A stretch of DNA of 64,000 bases, from the NCBI GenBank assembly GCA_963969395.1, contig OZ017797.1, positions 33,728,001 to 33,792,000 of the forward strand, given 5' to 3'. The position numbers were made by a program, and so were the translations under genes. Source of the DNA: Pseudoscleropodium purum. Its lineage: Eukaryota > Streptophyta > Bryopsida > Hypnales > Brachytheciaceae. A model generated the notes under the pieces. It saw nothing but the letters and a program-made list of their open reading frames with translations. It was not told the origin of the DNA and searched no databases. Within the stretch, counting starts at the first letter, position 1. Every line of letters starts with the position of its first letter. Positions 49,240-61,312 of the stretch are shown piece by piece.

Positions 49240-52200
49240 GAGCTTCTCCCTAGATGCATTGTTAGGTAGATAATGAATGTTTGAAAAGTGCCCTTCATGG
49301 AATTAATTTCTTTGAGATAGCTATAAGAAAATACAATTAATACATCAATTCAAAGAAGAAAGAATGTTCTTCATGATACATAGCATAGATATTTAGGGGT
49401 TACATTAATTTACAATTATTTTCTTAAAATTTGAGTACTACCAACATTTAGAATGAACCACAATATATTATTAATTGCTCTAAATGACAATGATTCCATA
49501 TTGTTACCACATATTACAAAATGAAATTTAGGTCTAATGTTATAGCACTTAGTTGGGCTCTAACTTCTATTGGCTAGTCGAGCAAGTTAGTGACTACTAT
49601 TGTATTTAGAGAATCCCATTATAGATATCTTGCCACAAGTAAAGAAGTCTTGTGGTGAATGACTTTGTAATACACTCCAATTAAATTTATGCTTGAAAAA
49701 AAATATGATGCATTTTGTAGTAGAGAATGTAGTTTAATTCAGTACAATGTTCAAAACCTTTACAACATTTTTGAAAAATGTTAAGATGTTTGTAGTTCGC
49801 ATTTTGCCTACTTCACAAAACACCCAAAACTATAGTATAGAGGTTCAATCTCCAATGAATGATCAAATAGTCTAACGTAGTGTGACTAGAGTCACTTGTA
49901 TTAATAAGACTAATCGTTCAATGTCAATTCTAAAGGGAAATAACATTAACATAACCCATTGTTTTTAGGAATTGAGATCACTTAATTATCCAATAACTAA
50001 TTTTTGTCTGACACACATGGATGCACAATACAAGTATGAAGTCTTAGTCTTATCCTAGTATGTTGGTTCAAACAAGAAGCACGCTTAAGCGAAGGAAAAC
50101 ATTAATATATAACTTTAAGCAAACAAATCTTCAATTCCTTGTTGCATTTGCTTAAAGCGTAGGCTCACAATATTCGCTTATAGCGTCACTCATCATTCAT
50201 CAAACCACAAGTTAGTATAATAATTCATCACACTTCAGTGTCTCAATACTTTGCTTATAGCATCCTTCAATTAAAGTACTTAAAGCCATTTTAACATCAC
50301 AGTTAAATTGTATACTCCCTCAACCAGTCAATGCACTGTAACATTCTCTCACAATTTTAAGCATTATATAATTCATTACAAATGCTTCAAAGCAATTTCT
50401 CTACAATAGTCTCTTACAGTTATTTAAGCATATATCACTCTCTAGTTAGCTTAAAGCAACTACACATTAATCATCATACAACACTCAGCTTTAAACCATA
50501 ATATAATTCAGTCTATACGCTTGAAGCGGACTTCTAATCAATAAACACAAGGTACATCGCTTAAGTGTCTATCACTACACCGTAACATCATACGCTTAAG
50601 CAAACATATATTGATTCAATCAACCAGCCAAGACATCACATCAGACTGCTTAAAGCTACAACTCAACTTCCACTCAATTGATGTGCTTCAAGCCTCAATG
50701 AAACCACACAATGCTAAAGCAATTCAACAATTATAATTTATAAAATCAAAGTTAGATTACAACAGCAACAACAGCTTTAAACACACAAGTATACAAATTC
50801 CTCTTCACAAGAGATTACACAGCAATCAACGATATCCAAATTCTGGAACTTCAATTACACACTGATCACACAAAAACAAATGCCCAATCATTGGGACTTA
50901 CACACAATTATTAAATATATGCTTAAAGCTTTATTACAAAAATACTGAACAATAGTTCAACTGGAACACATACTCACACAAACACACACACACACATACG
51001 ACTAAATACAACAGTGAGAAGTGAATGAAGAAAAAGAGCTTCAAGCCATATAATGCCGGCCAAAGCATCCTTTCAAATCAAACTCGGTTAAATCGTTAAT
51101 AACTAAAAACTCTTGCACTTCCTAGAATCCCACGGCAATACTCAAAATCAATAACAATTGATCACCTATTACCATGAGTTTCTATAACCAAGTCTAATTT
51201 GATCTCCATTCACACATAAAATAAAATAAAATAGTTTATTGAACAAATTTACATGCTTACAATGTCTCTTTTTTTCTTTTGGGAATGAAGGAAGCCCCAC
51301 CATAATGTATTCTTAATAGGCTCAATCAAAGAATGGCTCATAAATATAAGTTAAGAGAATCTTCAAAGAGAAAATTTATTTTGCCTTGAATAAGGGAAAA
51401 ACGAAGCATATGGTAATTCAATCTTGAAAGTATGAATAAGTTTGCTTGTCTTTAATTCCTTAATTAAAGACTAAAGAGTCCACTTTGGATTTTTTGAAGG
51501 TTCATGTCATCACTTTTAATGAATGAATGAATTTATGGGGATTGTGTCATGACATTTGATGGATGAAGTATGCACTAGTGGACAAGGGCATTAGAGTGCC
51601 TAGAGATAGATACCTCGAGATGGTGGATTTGTACACTAGAGTTTGACAATTGATTCTACTTGGATGACGAGGGCACTAAAGAGCCTAGAGATAAATATCT
51701 CCAAACAATAAATTGAGATAGTAGAGTTAGAAAACTCTACTTGGATGACTAATGCGCTAGAGTAGTAGAGTTAAATAACTTCGAAATAAAGACAAGTGTC
51801 GGTGTTGAAAGTTAGAGTTAGATAATTTTAAATAGAAGACAAGATCTAGAGAAGAAATGATTTGAATAAGATATGATTGGAGAAGTATAATTATAACTTT
51901 TACTTTAATAGATGGTTTTAGATAGAACCAAGGATAGAAAGCTAAAAGGTAGAACAAAGGTTTAGTCTATTTTAAGGACTAAAAGTCTTTATTGATAGTC
52001 TCTATTATATAAGACAGAGCTTTGGGTGAAGAAATTCTTTTTTTAAATTGATCTTTCTCTATGGTTGGATGATTGAGCTCCTTGAGAAAACATTCTTGTT
52101 CATAAGTATATTGTGTTTTTGATTGGAATCTATTGTTTTGAGGTTTGTAGTTTGAGTAGATTCTATTGACTTCATAATTTGGGATTTTTGCATGAATATT

Positions 52201-52800
52201 TAGGGATGCATACTAACTATCATAATCTATATGTAAAACTTTGTTTTACATCATTTAAATAAATATTTTAAAACTATAAGATTTTAAAACATTCAATGTC
52301 AAACTCTTTAGGTCTAAATAAATTATAAAAAAAGATTAAATAATTTTATTGAATTTCTTACATTGACACCTATTCAAAACATTTGAACCATTTACTATTG
52401 AATAATGAGAAGAAGTTATGAATACTTTTACTATGTGTGTAATGAAAAAAACAAACATAAAAAAAGTCTTTTTTTAACTTAATTTTGAAAGTTTTCAAAT
52501 AAATAAAATATATAAGATGTGTGTTGCTTATTAGAACATTTTCACTATTGGAATTAATAATTCTCATTATCTTGTAAAAATTATTAGTAGTTTAGTTGAT
52601 TCTTTCATCCAATACTACTATACCATCTTCTATTTATAATTTCTTTTTTGTGTTCAAATGAAAGTTGTTTTACTTTAATTTTTTTGCATACATTTTCAAT
52701 CCATTTCTATCATCATATTGGCTAAATTGCACAAATTCTAGACATACTTATTTCTTTCTAAATGTATTAACCTCTAAAGTTCTTTCATGTATAGTAAAAG
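49240..52800 (+). repeat. Dispersed repeat, copy 2, with interruptions
   Basis: Colinear with 37,860-38,940, but interrupted at about 49,520-51,425 and 51,505-52,155. The first interruption contains the GCTTAAAGC-rich tract. No recognisable coding sequence occurs across the whole interval. Inserts are absent from copy 1, so they were probably added to copy 2, or deleted from copy 1. Confidence 0.75.
50060..50960. repeat. Tract dense in GCTTAAAGC-like palindromic words
   Basis: About fifteen words of the type GCTTAAAGC, CGCTTAAGCG, GCTTCAAGC and CGCTTGAAGCG occur in 0.9 kb, within the 1.9-kb insert in the dispersed repeat. Spacing is irregular, mostly 30-90 bases, and the words are degenerate palindromes. 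Subterminal transposase-binding repeats of a non-autonomous DNA element are the likeliest explanation. Confidence 0.6.
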
Positions 52801-53476
52801 TTCTTCAAAATACTTGTCTTCAAAAGAAAGCTAAAACCTCCATCTAATTTGTGATTTAATGAATTGTAATTAAGTTAGATGAACTTGTTCAAGTGTATCA
52901 TTCCAAAAATTTTAAATGAATATCCTTATATCCCCACTAATTGCAAGTTTAATGGACCTAGACTTCAAAATGTAGATTTTTCTAGCTGTTCTAAAAGGCA
53001 AAGTATGGTTATTGTCTTTCAACATTTGTAAAAAAACACATATACTTTAACTTGTGCATTCTAGTTGATATGTTGGAAAATGAATTTAAAATATCTTTTT
53101 AAAAATTTAACCAAAAATAACTTTCATCTCCATCTTTAAATAAATTATAATGTAGAAATCTATACTAATTGGAAAAAAAAAGCCTAAAATGCTACAAATT
53201 TTATAAACAATTGAGAATTGTTGATTCCAATTGTGAAAATATTCTAGTAAACAATAAGTATTTTTTGTTTGTTTTTTTATTTGAAAAAATTCCTAATTGA
53301 GTTTGAAATACAATTTTATATATTATTTCTATGTTGTACATTTTGCAAAACAAAACATTTGATATTTAACTAATAATAGATAAATCCATAGTCCAAAATT
53401 AATAGTGCCAGAAATGATGAATATATGAACTGCATGCTCAAAATGCAGACTTTTGAGTTAAAAAATTGATCAAAGT

Positions 53477-53590
53477 CAGGGTTGACACGACGTCCGGACG
53501 CGGACGCTGTGTCCGCAGCGTCCGCCGGGACCACCCCGTCCGCCTGTCACCCCGTCCGCCCCGTCCGCTTTGACGGCCCTATTTCCCCCA
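53477..53590 (+). mobile_element. Left end of a large hAT-like element
   Basis: It begins CAGGGTTGACACGACGTCC, followed by GCGGACGCTGTGTCCGC. The first 100 bases resemble the left end of the 296-bp MITE at 55,746, so both belong to one family. The 8 bases before it are ATCAAAGT, but I find no CAACCCTG-ATCAAAGT right end in the window. The element either extends beyond 64,000 or has lost its right end. The GTCCG/CGGAC words that follow match the internal arrays. Confidence 0.7.
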
Positions 53591-54016
53591 ACCGCCCTAC
53601 TCAAACTGCCCTGCGGTCACTTCTTTAATCTTTAAACAATTAAATGTTAAATGAAGTGCAATGGTTCGCGATTTGTTATTAAAACAATGTCTCTTATAAG
53701 TTGAAAGATTATAAAGTTTGACCATGAATCCATGATAGTCTTGAAACTATGAAAAAATTCCAATTCATTTTCAAAAGGCAAACTAAAAAAGTTTGTGACT
53801 TCAAATATATATATATATACTATTTAAAAAATCAAGATCAACACAAATACAAACATAATCAATATGGGCAAAATGTATTCAATTTAATGTAGAATACCAT
53901 ACATTGTGCACATTTGGCTAATTGCACATATAATTTTTTTCATTCCAACTCTATATTTCTAAACTAATTTTTAATGTCTATATAACCTATTCAACTACTA
54001 TTTCTGCACTACCAAT

Positions 54017-55510
54017 CTAATATAAATGGCGGAAATGTTCATCTGGCATCGACCAACAATATGTATTAAAAAATCGCGTAATCACATAGGCCAAACTAGT
54101 ATTTTCATCATTAATCTTTGAAGAAATACGCTTCAAGTAAGCATAAAACACTTTTGCAAAGTCATGAAAGGCAAATTGTGTCGCACTAGGTGTTTTAAGT
54201 AGCAAGTTGAAATACGCCTCTGACATGTTGTTTCCATTCATTTGCCGAGCAATTTTTCGAATGGCATACTCTTTCGACTTACGTGAATACATCGGAATGA
54301 CTTTCACATCTGCACCTGCTTTATGCAAATATGCAATATGTGGATCCACCCACCATCTCCTCTGCAAAGTTTGTTTCATCTCATCTGCTGATGTGAATGT
54401 GTACAAAGATTTCATTGGCTGAGAAGCTAAGGTAGTCATGCCTCAATCGCAAACTCCAATGTACACACGTGACTCATCCTCTAGAAAATGCAACAAGATG
54501 TTGTCCGGAGAAAGATCATTGTGCAAATGTCCAGCAAGATGCACTGCATACATTATATGCATAAACGCCCATGTCAGCTCCGTGCGCTTCTTCCGATATC
54601 GCCCTAAACGGTGAGCTTTTACAACCTCCTCTTCGGTTGGATTTGTATACATCAAACGGATTTGAATGTTGTCTGGAAAGTCCTTATCCATATTCAACAT
54701 TTGTCGAAGAGTTCCACCATTCCACCAATACGCATAACCTTCACACGTCGTTCCGTGCACCACAGCAAACCGTATTACACCCGCGTGTGGAATTCGAACA
54801 GCCATTGATTCGTTTTGATGTTCTAACTTTGCAAGATCGAGTCGAGTTTGGTGGTGAATGGATTTCTTTGCAGCAAACTCCCAATAAAGAAGTATTCCTG
54901 GACATCCTTCAATACAAACCTTTTGAATCGTTGCATATCCACCTCTCATTGTTCTATCATCAACAGCAATCACGCGTGTTGTATCTGGAAGTGCTATGAG
55001 GTGCCGTTTGGTCCTTTCCGCTTCAGCAACTCCATCATTGCTTTTCCACCAACCAATTGAACCAACTCGATTGTGCTTTTTGGCGAATGGAGTACATCGC
55101 CCCCTAAACAAGTCCGCTTTCAGAATCACTTCTTCAAACTGGGCGTCATTGGGTCGATATTCCTTGCCATAATTAACCAAAATGACTTTGGAATTCCACA
55201 AAGCGTCATGAACCTTGTTCTCCAAACATTTGGTGAAGTACGTTTTATGCATTTCGTCATGCCACTTCGCCACATTCAATGCATCCAACAACATCTGTGT
55301 CATGTCTACCTTGAATTTAGACACGCACTCCTCTTGATATCTAATGTACTTATTGTTTAAAGACAATGTTGTTTCCGATTCATAAAATTGAACGATGCGC
55401 TCGATCATGAATTTTTTGCATTCTTCCAAAGAACTTTGGCGAGCTACCTCCAAGTTTGATGGTCCCTCTCCATGTTTTAGCTTCGCAACCTTCTTTTTCC
55501 CGTTCGGCAT
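54017..55510 (-). pseudogene. Divergent protein kinase in mobile-element context; one nonsense codon
   Basis: One minus-strand frame from ATG (55,510) to 54,017, broken by a single TGA at 54,443-54,445; about 497 codons in all. The N-terminal half (about 200 residues) is unrecognised. Kinase motifs follow: F-A-A-K-K-S-I (likely ATP-lysine), a hinge-like E-G-Y-A-Y-W-W-N-G-G-T-L-R-Q-M-L, the catalytic loop H-N-D-L-S-P-D-N with Asp and Asn present, then V-C-D-stop-G-M. The stop replaces the middle residue of the D-F-G-equivalent; TGG (Trp) is one base away. Downstream, R-R-W-W-V-D-P-H-I lies where A-P-E is expected. Context: between a CAGGGTTGAC end (53,477) and GTCCG arrays (55.7-56.4 kb), so probably element-borne. 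With one lesion it decayed recently, unless TGA is a sequencing error or is read through. Confidence 0.65.
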
Positions 55511-55699
55511 CGTGACAAATGAAATTGATATAGATCAAATTTTTTAATTTGAAACTGAATTCACGCGCAAGTGTTCAAAAAATTGGCAACAAGGGGGCCC
55601 CAATAAACCACTCTTGCCTTGCCTCGGAAAAGAGCCAATGGAGGATGAACCACCAAGTTCTCCGCTCTACCTTGCATTCACAAGGGACAAAGCAAAAGT

Positions 55700-56412
55700 G
55701 ACAATGCGGATGGCCCGTTCACCCATCAAACGGCCCCAAACCGTCCAGGGTTGACAAGACGTCCGAACGCGGATGTTGTGTCCGCAACGTCTGTTGACAT
55801 TCACGGTCCCAACGGACGCAGCGTCCGCCTGTCCCCTGTCTGCCCCATCCGCCCTGTCCGATCGACGCGCGGACTGATCTGGTCCGCACGATTTGGGCGT
55901 CCGCCTCGGGCGATCGGGCCGTCCGCCCCGTCCGTCCACTTTCCGATGGCGGTTGGGACGCTGCGTCCGCTAGCGTCCGTGCGTCCGGACGTCCGGAAAA
56001 CGGACGCTATTTTGGGGCGGACGTTGAGATTCGTCAACCCTGAAACCGTCCGCCTGATCGAACGGGCCGGGGGTGGCGGACGCATCAGCCGTCCGCCTCC
56101 CCAAAACCCTCGAGCCCCGTCCGCCCGATCGGACGGCCCCAAACCGTCCGCTTGATCGGACGGGTCGTGGCTGGCAGACGCATCAGCCGTCCACCTCCCC
56201 GAAACCCTACAGCCGCGTCCACCCGATCGAACGGCCACGAGCGGACAAATCTGGCGTCCGCCTGATCCGACGGGTAGTGGCGGACGGCCCCAAACTGTCC
56301 GCCCGATCGAACGGGCCGCGGGTGGCAGACGCATCGGCCGTCCGCCTCCCCGAAACCCTCGAGCCATGTTCGCCCGATTGGACGGCCACGGGCGGACAAA
56401 TCAAGTGTTTGC
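55700..56412. repeat. GC-rich tandem array of CGGAC/GTCCG units
   Basis: Units of about 100-110 bases, each starting GTCCGC(C/T)TGATC or GTCCGCCCGATC, begin at 56,047, 56,144, 56,250 (short) and 56,298. They share GCAGACGCATC and CCTCCCC(A/G)AAACCCT. The array is split by the MITE at 55,746-56,041: the sequence CCCCAAACCGTC just before that MITE is itself array sequence. It lies upstream of the minus-strand kinase gene. Long frames on both strands across it are compositional. Confidence 0.85.
55746..56041 (+). mobile_element. hAT-like MITE nested in tandem array (296 bp)
   Basis: The ends are CAGGGTTGACAAGACGTCC at the left and, inverted, CAGGGTTGACGAATCTCAAC at the right. The perfect 8-bp duplication AAACCGTC flanks it (55,738-55,745 and 56,042-56,049). 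It shares its left 100 bases with the end at 53,477, and is likely an internal-deletion derivative of the larger element. Confidence 0.9.
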
Positions 56413-57120
56413 CCGATCCGATTTATTTTCCATATTTGAAAATAGAATCTAAAGAAGAACCACTAATTGTCTAATTTGGGCATTTCTTCATACCAATAAG
56501 AAATCATTTTAGTTTTTAGCAATCATTGAATGAAAAATAAAAAAATTTCAAATATTCAAATAATTCAATCTTTCATAATTTAATTAGAAATACATTTATA
56601 CCATTTACGAGTTTGTAAATGTAATAAACACACAACAATAATTTCAAAATACACACCATGCTAGTACATATTTAACCTCGACTGCTAAATTCAAAAATAG
56701 ACATAATATGGCTCTTACAAAGTTACATTTCTTCTTCATATTTTTATTATTTATTAGAGTCGCTTATAGCCTTATACATCAACGCTAGTATAAAATAATA
56801 CGATGATGTCTTCAACAATATGCTTGCCTACATACATACTTGGTGTACACTATTACACAACACTTTTTGAAAAAATGAACAAAATTGTTGTTCAAAATTG
56901 TTCTATTCATTTAAAATTTTGTACTACTTCTACCAATCTAGTGCTCTATACTTGTCATGAGAATAAAGATGAGAAAATTGAGCAAATACATGCTCACTAT
57001 ATACTTGCATGTTTTTTTATTCGAAATCTGAATCGGACTCAAATTATTGACCGTTGCCTCTTCTTTGTACTCTAATGAACGGACCACCTCCGTAGTTTCC
57101 GTGATATCCACTCGGTGCAC
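56413..57120. other. AT-rich stretch
   Basis: No gene seen. It lies downstream of the 3' end of the minus-strand locus at 57,125-58,279 and might contain its 3' untranslated region. Confidence 0.5.
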
Positions 57121-57124
57121 CTCC

Positions 57125-58279
57125 TTATCCATAGTTTGAACCTCCAAAAGTAGGAGGAGGAACCGGAGTAGTAGGCTCTGATCCTCTTTCATTTGAAGCC
57201 CCATAATAAGAGGCCCCATGATGCCCGTATGAATCATTTCTAGTTGATCCCGGATAGTATTGGACGCTTCCGTGAAGAGAGCAACTATACTGCGGGGTTA
57301 CATGGCTTCCTCCACTACCTTCGGAGCCCACTTGAGTGGGCGTCGTACAATATGAACCAGATGCACTAGACCTACCATAGTGCGTGTTGCCATAGCTACC
57401 TGCTCCACCTTGAGAGCCAATTTCAGGGGGAGTGCCATAATGAGAACCAACTGCACTTGAACCACCATAATGCGTGGATCCATAGCTCCCTCTTCTACCT
57501 TCATATCTATTTTGACGATCGTAACCAGAGTATAAACCACCTCTTCCATGTTCAGATTCTTGCGTTCCATGTTTATGTCCGTAGGACCCACCATGCCTAA
57601 CTTGCCGTCTACAATCTTGAAGGCTTCTGCGTGTTGTTTCTTGCATTTATTGTTCGAATTCAATTCGTTCTCGTTCTTCTACCCGCTCGTGTCTAATTCC
57701 AAATGTGACAGGCGCTTGCATATCATCGTCATCATCGTCATCTATCCATGCATCTTCAGCATCTCGTAGAACAACTGAAGGTTGTTGTAGATAACCTCGA
57801 TTGGACCACTCTGGTATGCAATCGCTTGCGCCCCTTCACTATGTATCTATAACGGCATCCGTGCACGTATAGTTCTCCAAATTGCAACATATAGCGGTAC
57901 ACCAGTCCACGTCCTTGTGGAGTACAATCTCTGCACAAACCATTGCCATAACATTATAATTCATTATATTTGGTTTGGCGCTTTTAATGCCAAGAACTCA
58001 ATGCACTTATGTGTATTGTTGTTTGAAGTGCTCACTTTGGCACGTAGACATTTGTCCTTCCCAACGTGGCGCTTGGTGCTCTACATGTTCACGTCGCCAA
58101 AGTTTTTGAATATGAGTCATTTTCACATACTTCTTGCACATTGAGCAATCCCACACTCTTGCTGGTTTCTCTTCCCATCCCGATTCACCCACGCACAATG
58201 GATCGGCCCAAGCATCCCAATCGAACAATTGGGGTCTTCCCTTTCGACTACTTTTTTTGGGTATTCTATCTTTCGGCAT
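57125..58279 (-). pseudogene. Broken gene with YVKMxHIxKLW module and Gly/Tyr/Ser-rich tail
   Basis: Minus-strand ATG at 58,279 opens 90 codons: basic start, then E-S-G-W-E, C-S-M-C, Y-V-K-M-T-H-I-Q-K-L-W, R-R-E-H-V-E-H. This is a possible C2H2-type metal site, and the module is homologous to residues 44-76 of the protein at 61,517. After a gap, a coding-like frame at 57,938-57,790 (R-D-C-T-P-Q-G-R-G, H-G-C-R-Y-R-Y-I-V) is followed in another frame by P-E-W-S-N-R-G-Y-L-Q-Q-P, an acidic I-D-D-D-D-D-D-D, then one TAA. After the TAA the same frame runs through the 173-codon tail (57,646-57,125) of repeated G-S-Y-G, T-H-Y-G and G-S-H-Y-G blocks. Several lesions or unrecognised introns separate the pieces. 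No transposase core is visible. Role unknown. Confidence 0.55.
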
Positions 58280-58478
58280 GATGAAGCCGAAGCAAAGAGA
58301 ATGAAACAATTAGAAAGCTTAAGAACCAAAATTTTGATTTAACTAATTAATTAAAATTTTACAAGCGTGAACTTTGTGAAAATTTGTAACAATGCCACAA
58401 CAATCGTTCACTCAAAGCGGAAGGGGCGTGCAGAGCTTTCAATGCACTGGTCCGCCCACTCCAAAAGAGAACGATTGT

Positions 58479-58680
58479 TCGGAATGAGCCGTCCGCCTCC
58501 CCATATATATATGCGGACGCCCCGAGGCGGACGTTCAGATCATGCGGACCACATCAGTCCACGTGTCAATTGGACGGCTGTACCGGGGCGGACGGGTATT
58601 GGGGCGGACAGGGCGGACGCCGAATCAGACAGACAGGGCAGACGGAAGACAGGGCGGACGGGGGGGACGGCTCATCTTAA
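58479..58680 (-). promoter_or_regulatory. GC-rich CGGAC array, presumed promoter of 58,279 gene
   Basis: About a dozen GGGGCGGAC/GGACGG words occur in 200 bases, with CATATATATATGG (about 58,502-58,514) about 230 bases before the ATG as a possible TATA element for minus-strand transcription. It ends in TAAACCCTAAACCTA, a plant-telomere-like run. The regulatory role is inferred from position only. Confidence 0.45.
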
Positions 58681-58699
58681 ACCCTAAACCTAATGAAGC

Positions 58700-61020
58700 A
58701 AATTGTTTTTTTTTCAAAATCTCACAGTATAGATGTTTAACCCCTAAAGTTCTTTTCACTAAAAACACTTCAAAATTGCCAATAGTAGTGCAAATATCAA
58801 GTCTTAGAAGAAAAATACTTTGGGGCATATGTAACCATAGGATCTTGTAGTAAATTAGTCGGAAAAGATGTGAAAAAAATTTTAGACAAATCCACCATTT
58901 GGATTGTAAGGTATTAGATATTGAATGTTTCATTTAAGGGGGCTACTCAATTATGTCTATTAATGAACAATTCGTAGGCTAACAAACCTCACTTAGCATG
59001 TATTTTAATATTTGTTGCAATTGTTTTAGGAATATTATAACATAACACTATTATAATATTCTTATAAATGATATAGTACTAAATCATTTCAAAATCAACA
59101 ACATTCGAACACAATCTATGAATCTTGTCTTCCATACTCCTTTAATGATATATATATATATATACACATAAAATATATTAGATAAATCAACATGAACAAA
59201 TCAATGATTATATATTTCATAAATATATTTTTCATCAATCAAATAAGAGTGCATGTTCAAATATAGACAAAGATGGTTTTTTCATTTGTTCCCAAAAAAT
59301 AGATAAACAAATAGAGAAAGATATGAAGTGAATGTTACTTGGAGAATTAACAAGAAAGAAATTGAAGTACTCAATTGCATTTTATTAAATTGGAAAATTG
59401 CACGTGGATGGCATGAATTAATCTTCATAGATGCTAAACTCATACGAGTTGCATTTCAACATTTATGATTTATGCAATTGATAGAATTGAAAGCTCTTGT
59501 AATTACATTTTCAAATTTTCGATTCAATCATTCAAATTTGCAAGAGTGATTTATGATAGATTTATAACTTTAAATGTGAAAGCATTCAATACCTTTATGC
59601 GTTTGTTCATCAATATATTAATTTTAAATAAATAATTTTTTTTTTAATAACATATGCATAAACCATTGCATTAAAAAAACAAAAACTAAGAGCCAAGCCA
59701 AATAGGCTGGTCAAATGAAGAGAACAAGAGAATAAGAGCCCTACGAGACAGAAAACAAAGGAAAATAAAGAAAATATTAAAAGGATTCAAAGGAAGGAGC
59801 AAGATGTATTCTTGTAAGACCGTAGAATACATAATGATTTCAAAATCCAAACACAGATATATTTTCTATTTCAGTGAGAGCCAAAAATGAACTACCTTGC
59901 TCTTAAAGATTGTACAATTTACACGTTATACAAAATGAACATATAACAGAAAGAATAAAAGACATCGTTTATCATGATTGAAAACTAAAATGATTTTTTT
60001 TTTCTATGTAGAATATTTTATGAAATGTAACAATGTATTTAATTATCATAGTAATTGGTAGAAATCTTTGTGCAATACATAGAAACATTTCATTCATGTG
60101 GAGTTTTTTCATTTATTTAGGATTAAAATGGAAGTATTATACTCTACAAAGTACAAACCAAAAACAATACCATATACCTAAGTTCAAAAGTTTGCAATTG
60201 TTTCGTGAATTCATTTTGAAAATTCAAACAAAGAAATATTTTATAATCAATATCTTATTCATTTGAATCATTTCAAAAATTGAATTCCGAATTCAATTCC
60301 TATTTATAATAGAAATAATATTTGTCAATTTTTTAGATCTTTAAACAATGAACCCTCTTTTTTAAAATTAATATTTAAAAACATCTGAAATAAGAATATT
60401 GGAATTACCCTTCAAAATAAATATAGCACATGTATAAGTGTATAATGTATTGTACTCAACCAACTCAAGTAACGAATTTTTCTATGTTTTTAAGGAAAAA
60501 TATAGCCATACATGATTTGAAAGTTAAAACATTGATTCTTTTTCTTTGTTTTCAAATCTAATCAAAATTTCATTAAAAAATATGAAAGACTCGATGTTCA
60601 TTTGAAGATCGTGATGCACTTTTAATGAGAAATCACAACCTTTCATTAAATACCATGAGGTTGAAATCCATTAAACTGTTATTCTAATTATGTATTGGGG
60701 CCTTTTTTTAAAATTTCATTTGCTTACAATGAAAATAGAATTGATTATTTCTGCAAAACATTTGATTTCCTAATGAACTTTAAAAAAATCCCCACCATCT
60801 TCAGATCTTCTCAAAACCTATTTAGAGGGATAATATCAGTAAATAATCCAAACATATTCAACTTAACCACATTCCCCTCATTCGTAAAACAATTTAGGGG
60901 AGAAAAGAAAAGGTTTAGGGTAATTAGGGTATAGGGTTTAGGGTTTACATTTTTTTTTTAAAAATGATAAATCAATTACATTGATCCTCATTTAGCAGTG
61001 ATTATTAGGCTGTTTTATTT
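58700..61020. other. AT-rich spacer between divergent genes
   Basis: No gene seen in about 2.3 kb. Composition is AT-rich with a (TA)n run at 59,148-59,165. It separates the minus-strand gene at 58,279 from the plus-strand gene at 61,517. Confidence 0.55.
60902..60953 (+). repeat. Interstitial telomere-like TTTAGGG run
   Basis: Four to five degenerate units including TATAGGGTTTAGGGTTTA. This is the plant telomere motif, in the interior of the window and about 130 bases before the GC-rich array. A similar short run in the opposite orientation lies at 58,679-58,694. Confidence 0.8.
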
Positions 61021-61077
61021 TTGAAATGTTACCGCTCTTTTTGAATAATAATGGCCTCATAGGATGCACCAATAGAC

Positions 61078-61312
61078 AGTTGGGCGGACGCCGTCGGCGG
61101 TCAGTGTTTAAGTGGGGCGATCGGCGTGTCAAAAGCGCGGACGGTGTCGAATGGCGGATAGTGCGAACGGGGCGGGCGGTTAGGGCGGTCGGACGGGGCG
61201 GACAGACGGGGCGACGGACGGACGTCGTCGGTCCGCGCGGCGGACGCGAGGTTCGGGGTCGCTTCGCGCGGTCCGGGGCAGGTCCGGCGGCGGACGGCTA
61301 TAAGGGTGGAGT
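61078..61312 (+). promoter_or_regulatory. GC-rich CGGAC array, presumed promoter of 61,517 gene
   Basis: Dense GGACGG, GGGGCGGAC and GGCGGACG words, ending in CGGCTATAAGGGTGG, where CTATAAGG is a plausible TATA box about 220 bases before the ATG. It is the same word family as at 53.5, 55.7 and 58.5 kb. The promoter function is inferred from position. Confidence 0.45.

Noticed and set aside
55801..56367. 188-codon Arg/Gly/Pro-rich minus-strand frame
   Set aside because: It is produced by the GC-rich tandem array and MITE; composition is extreme and repeats follow the DNA unit.
57125..57646. Secreted glycine-rich protein gene
   Set aside because: The Gly/Tyr/Ser tail is in frame with upstream coding-like sequence across one TAA, lacks a signal peptide, and sits in a mobile-element setting.
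60902..60953. Chromosome end
   Set aside because: The TTTAGGG run is short, degenerate and interior, with unrelated sequence continuing on both sides.
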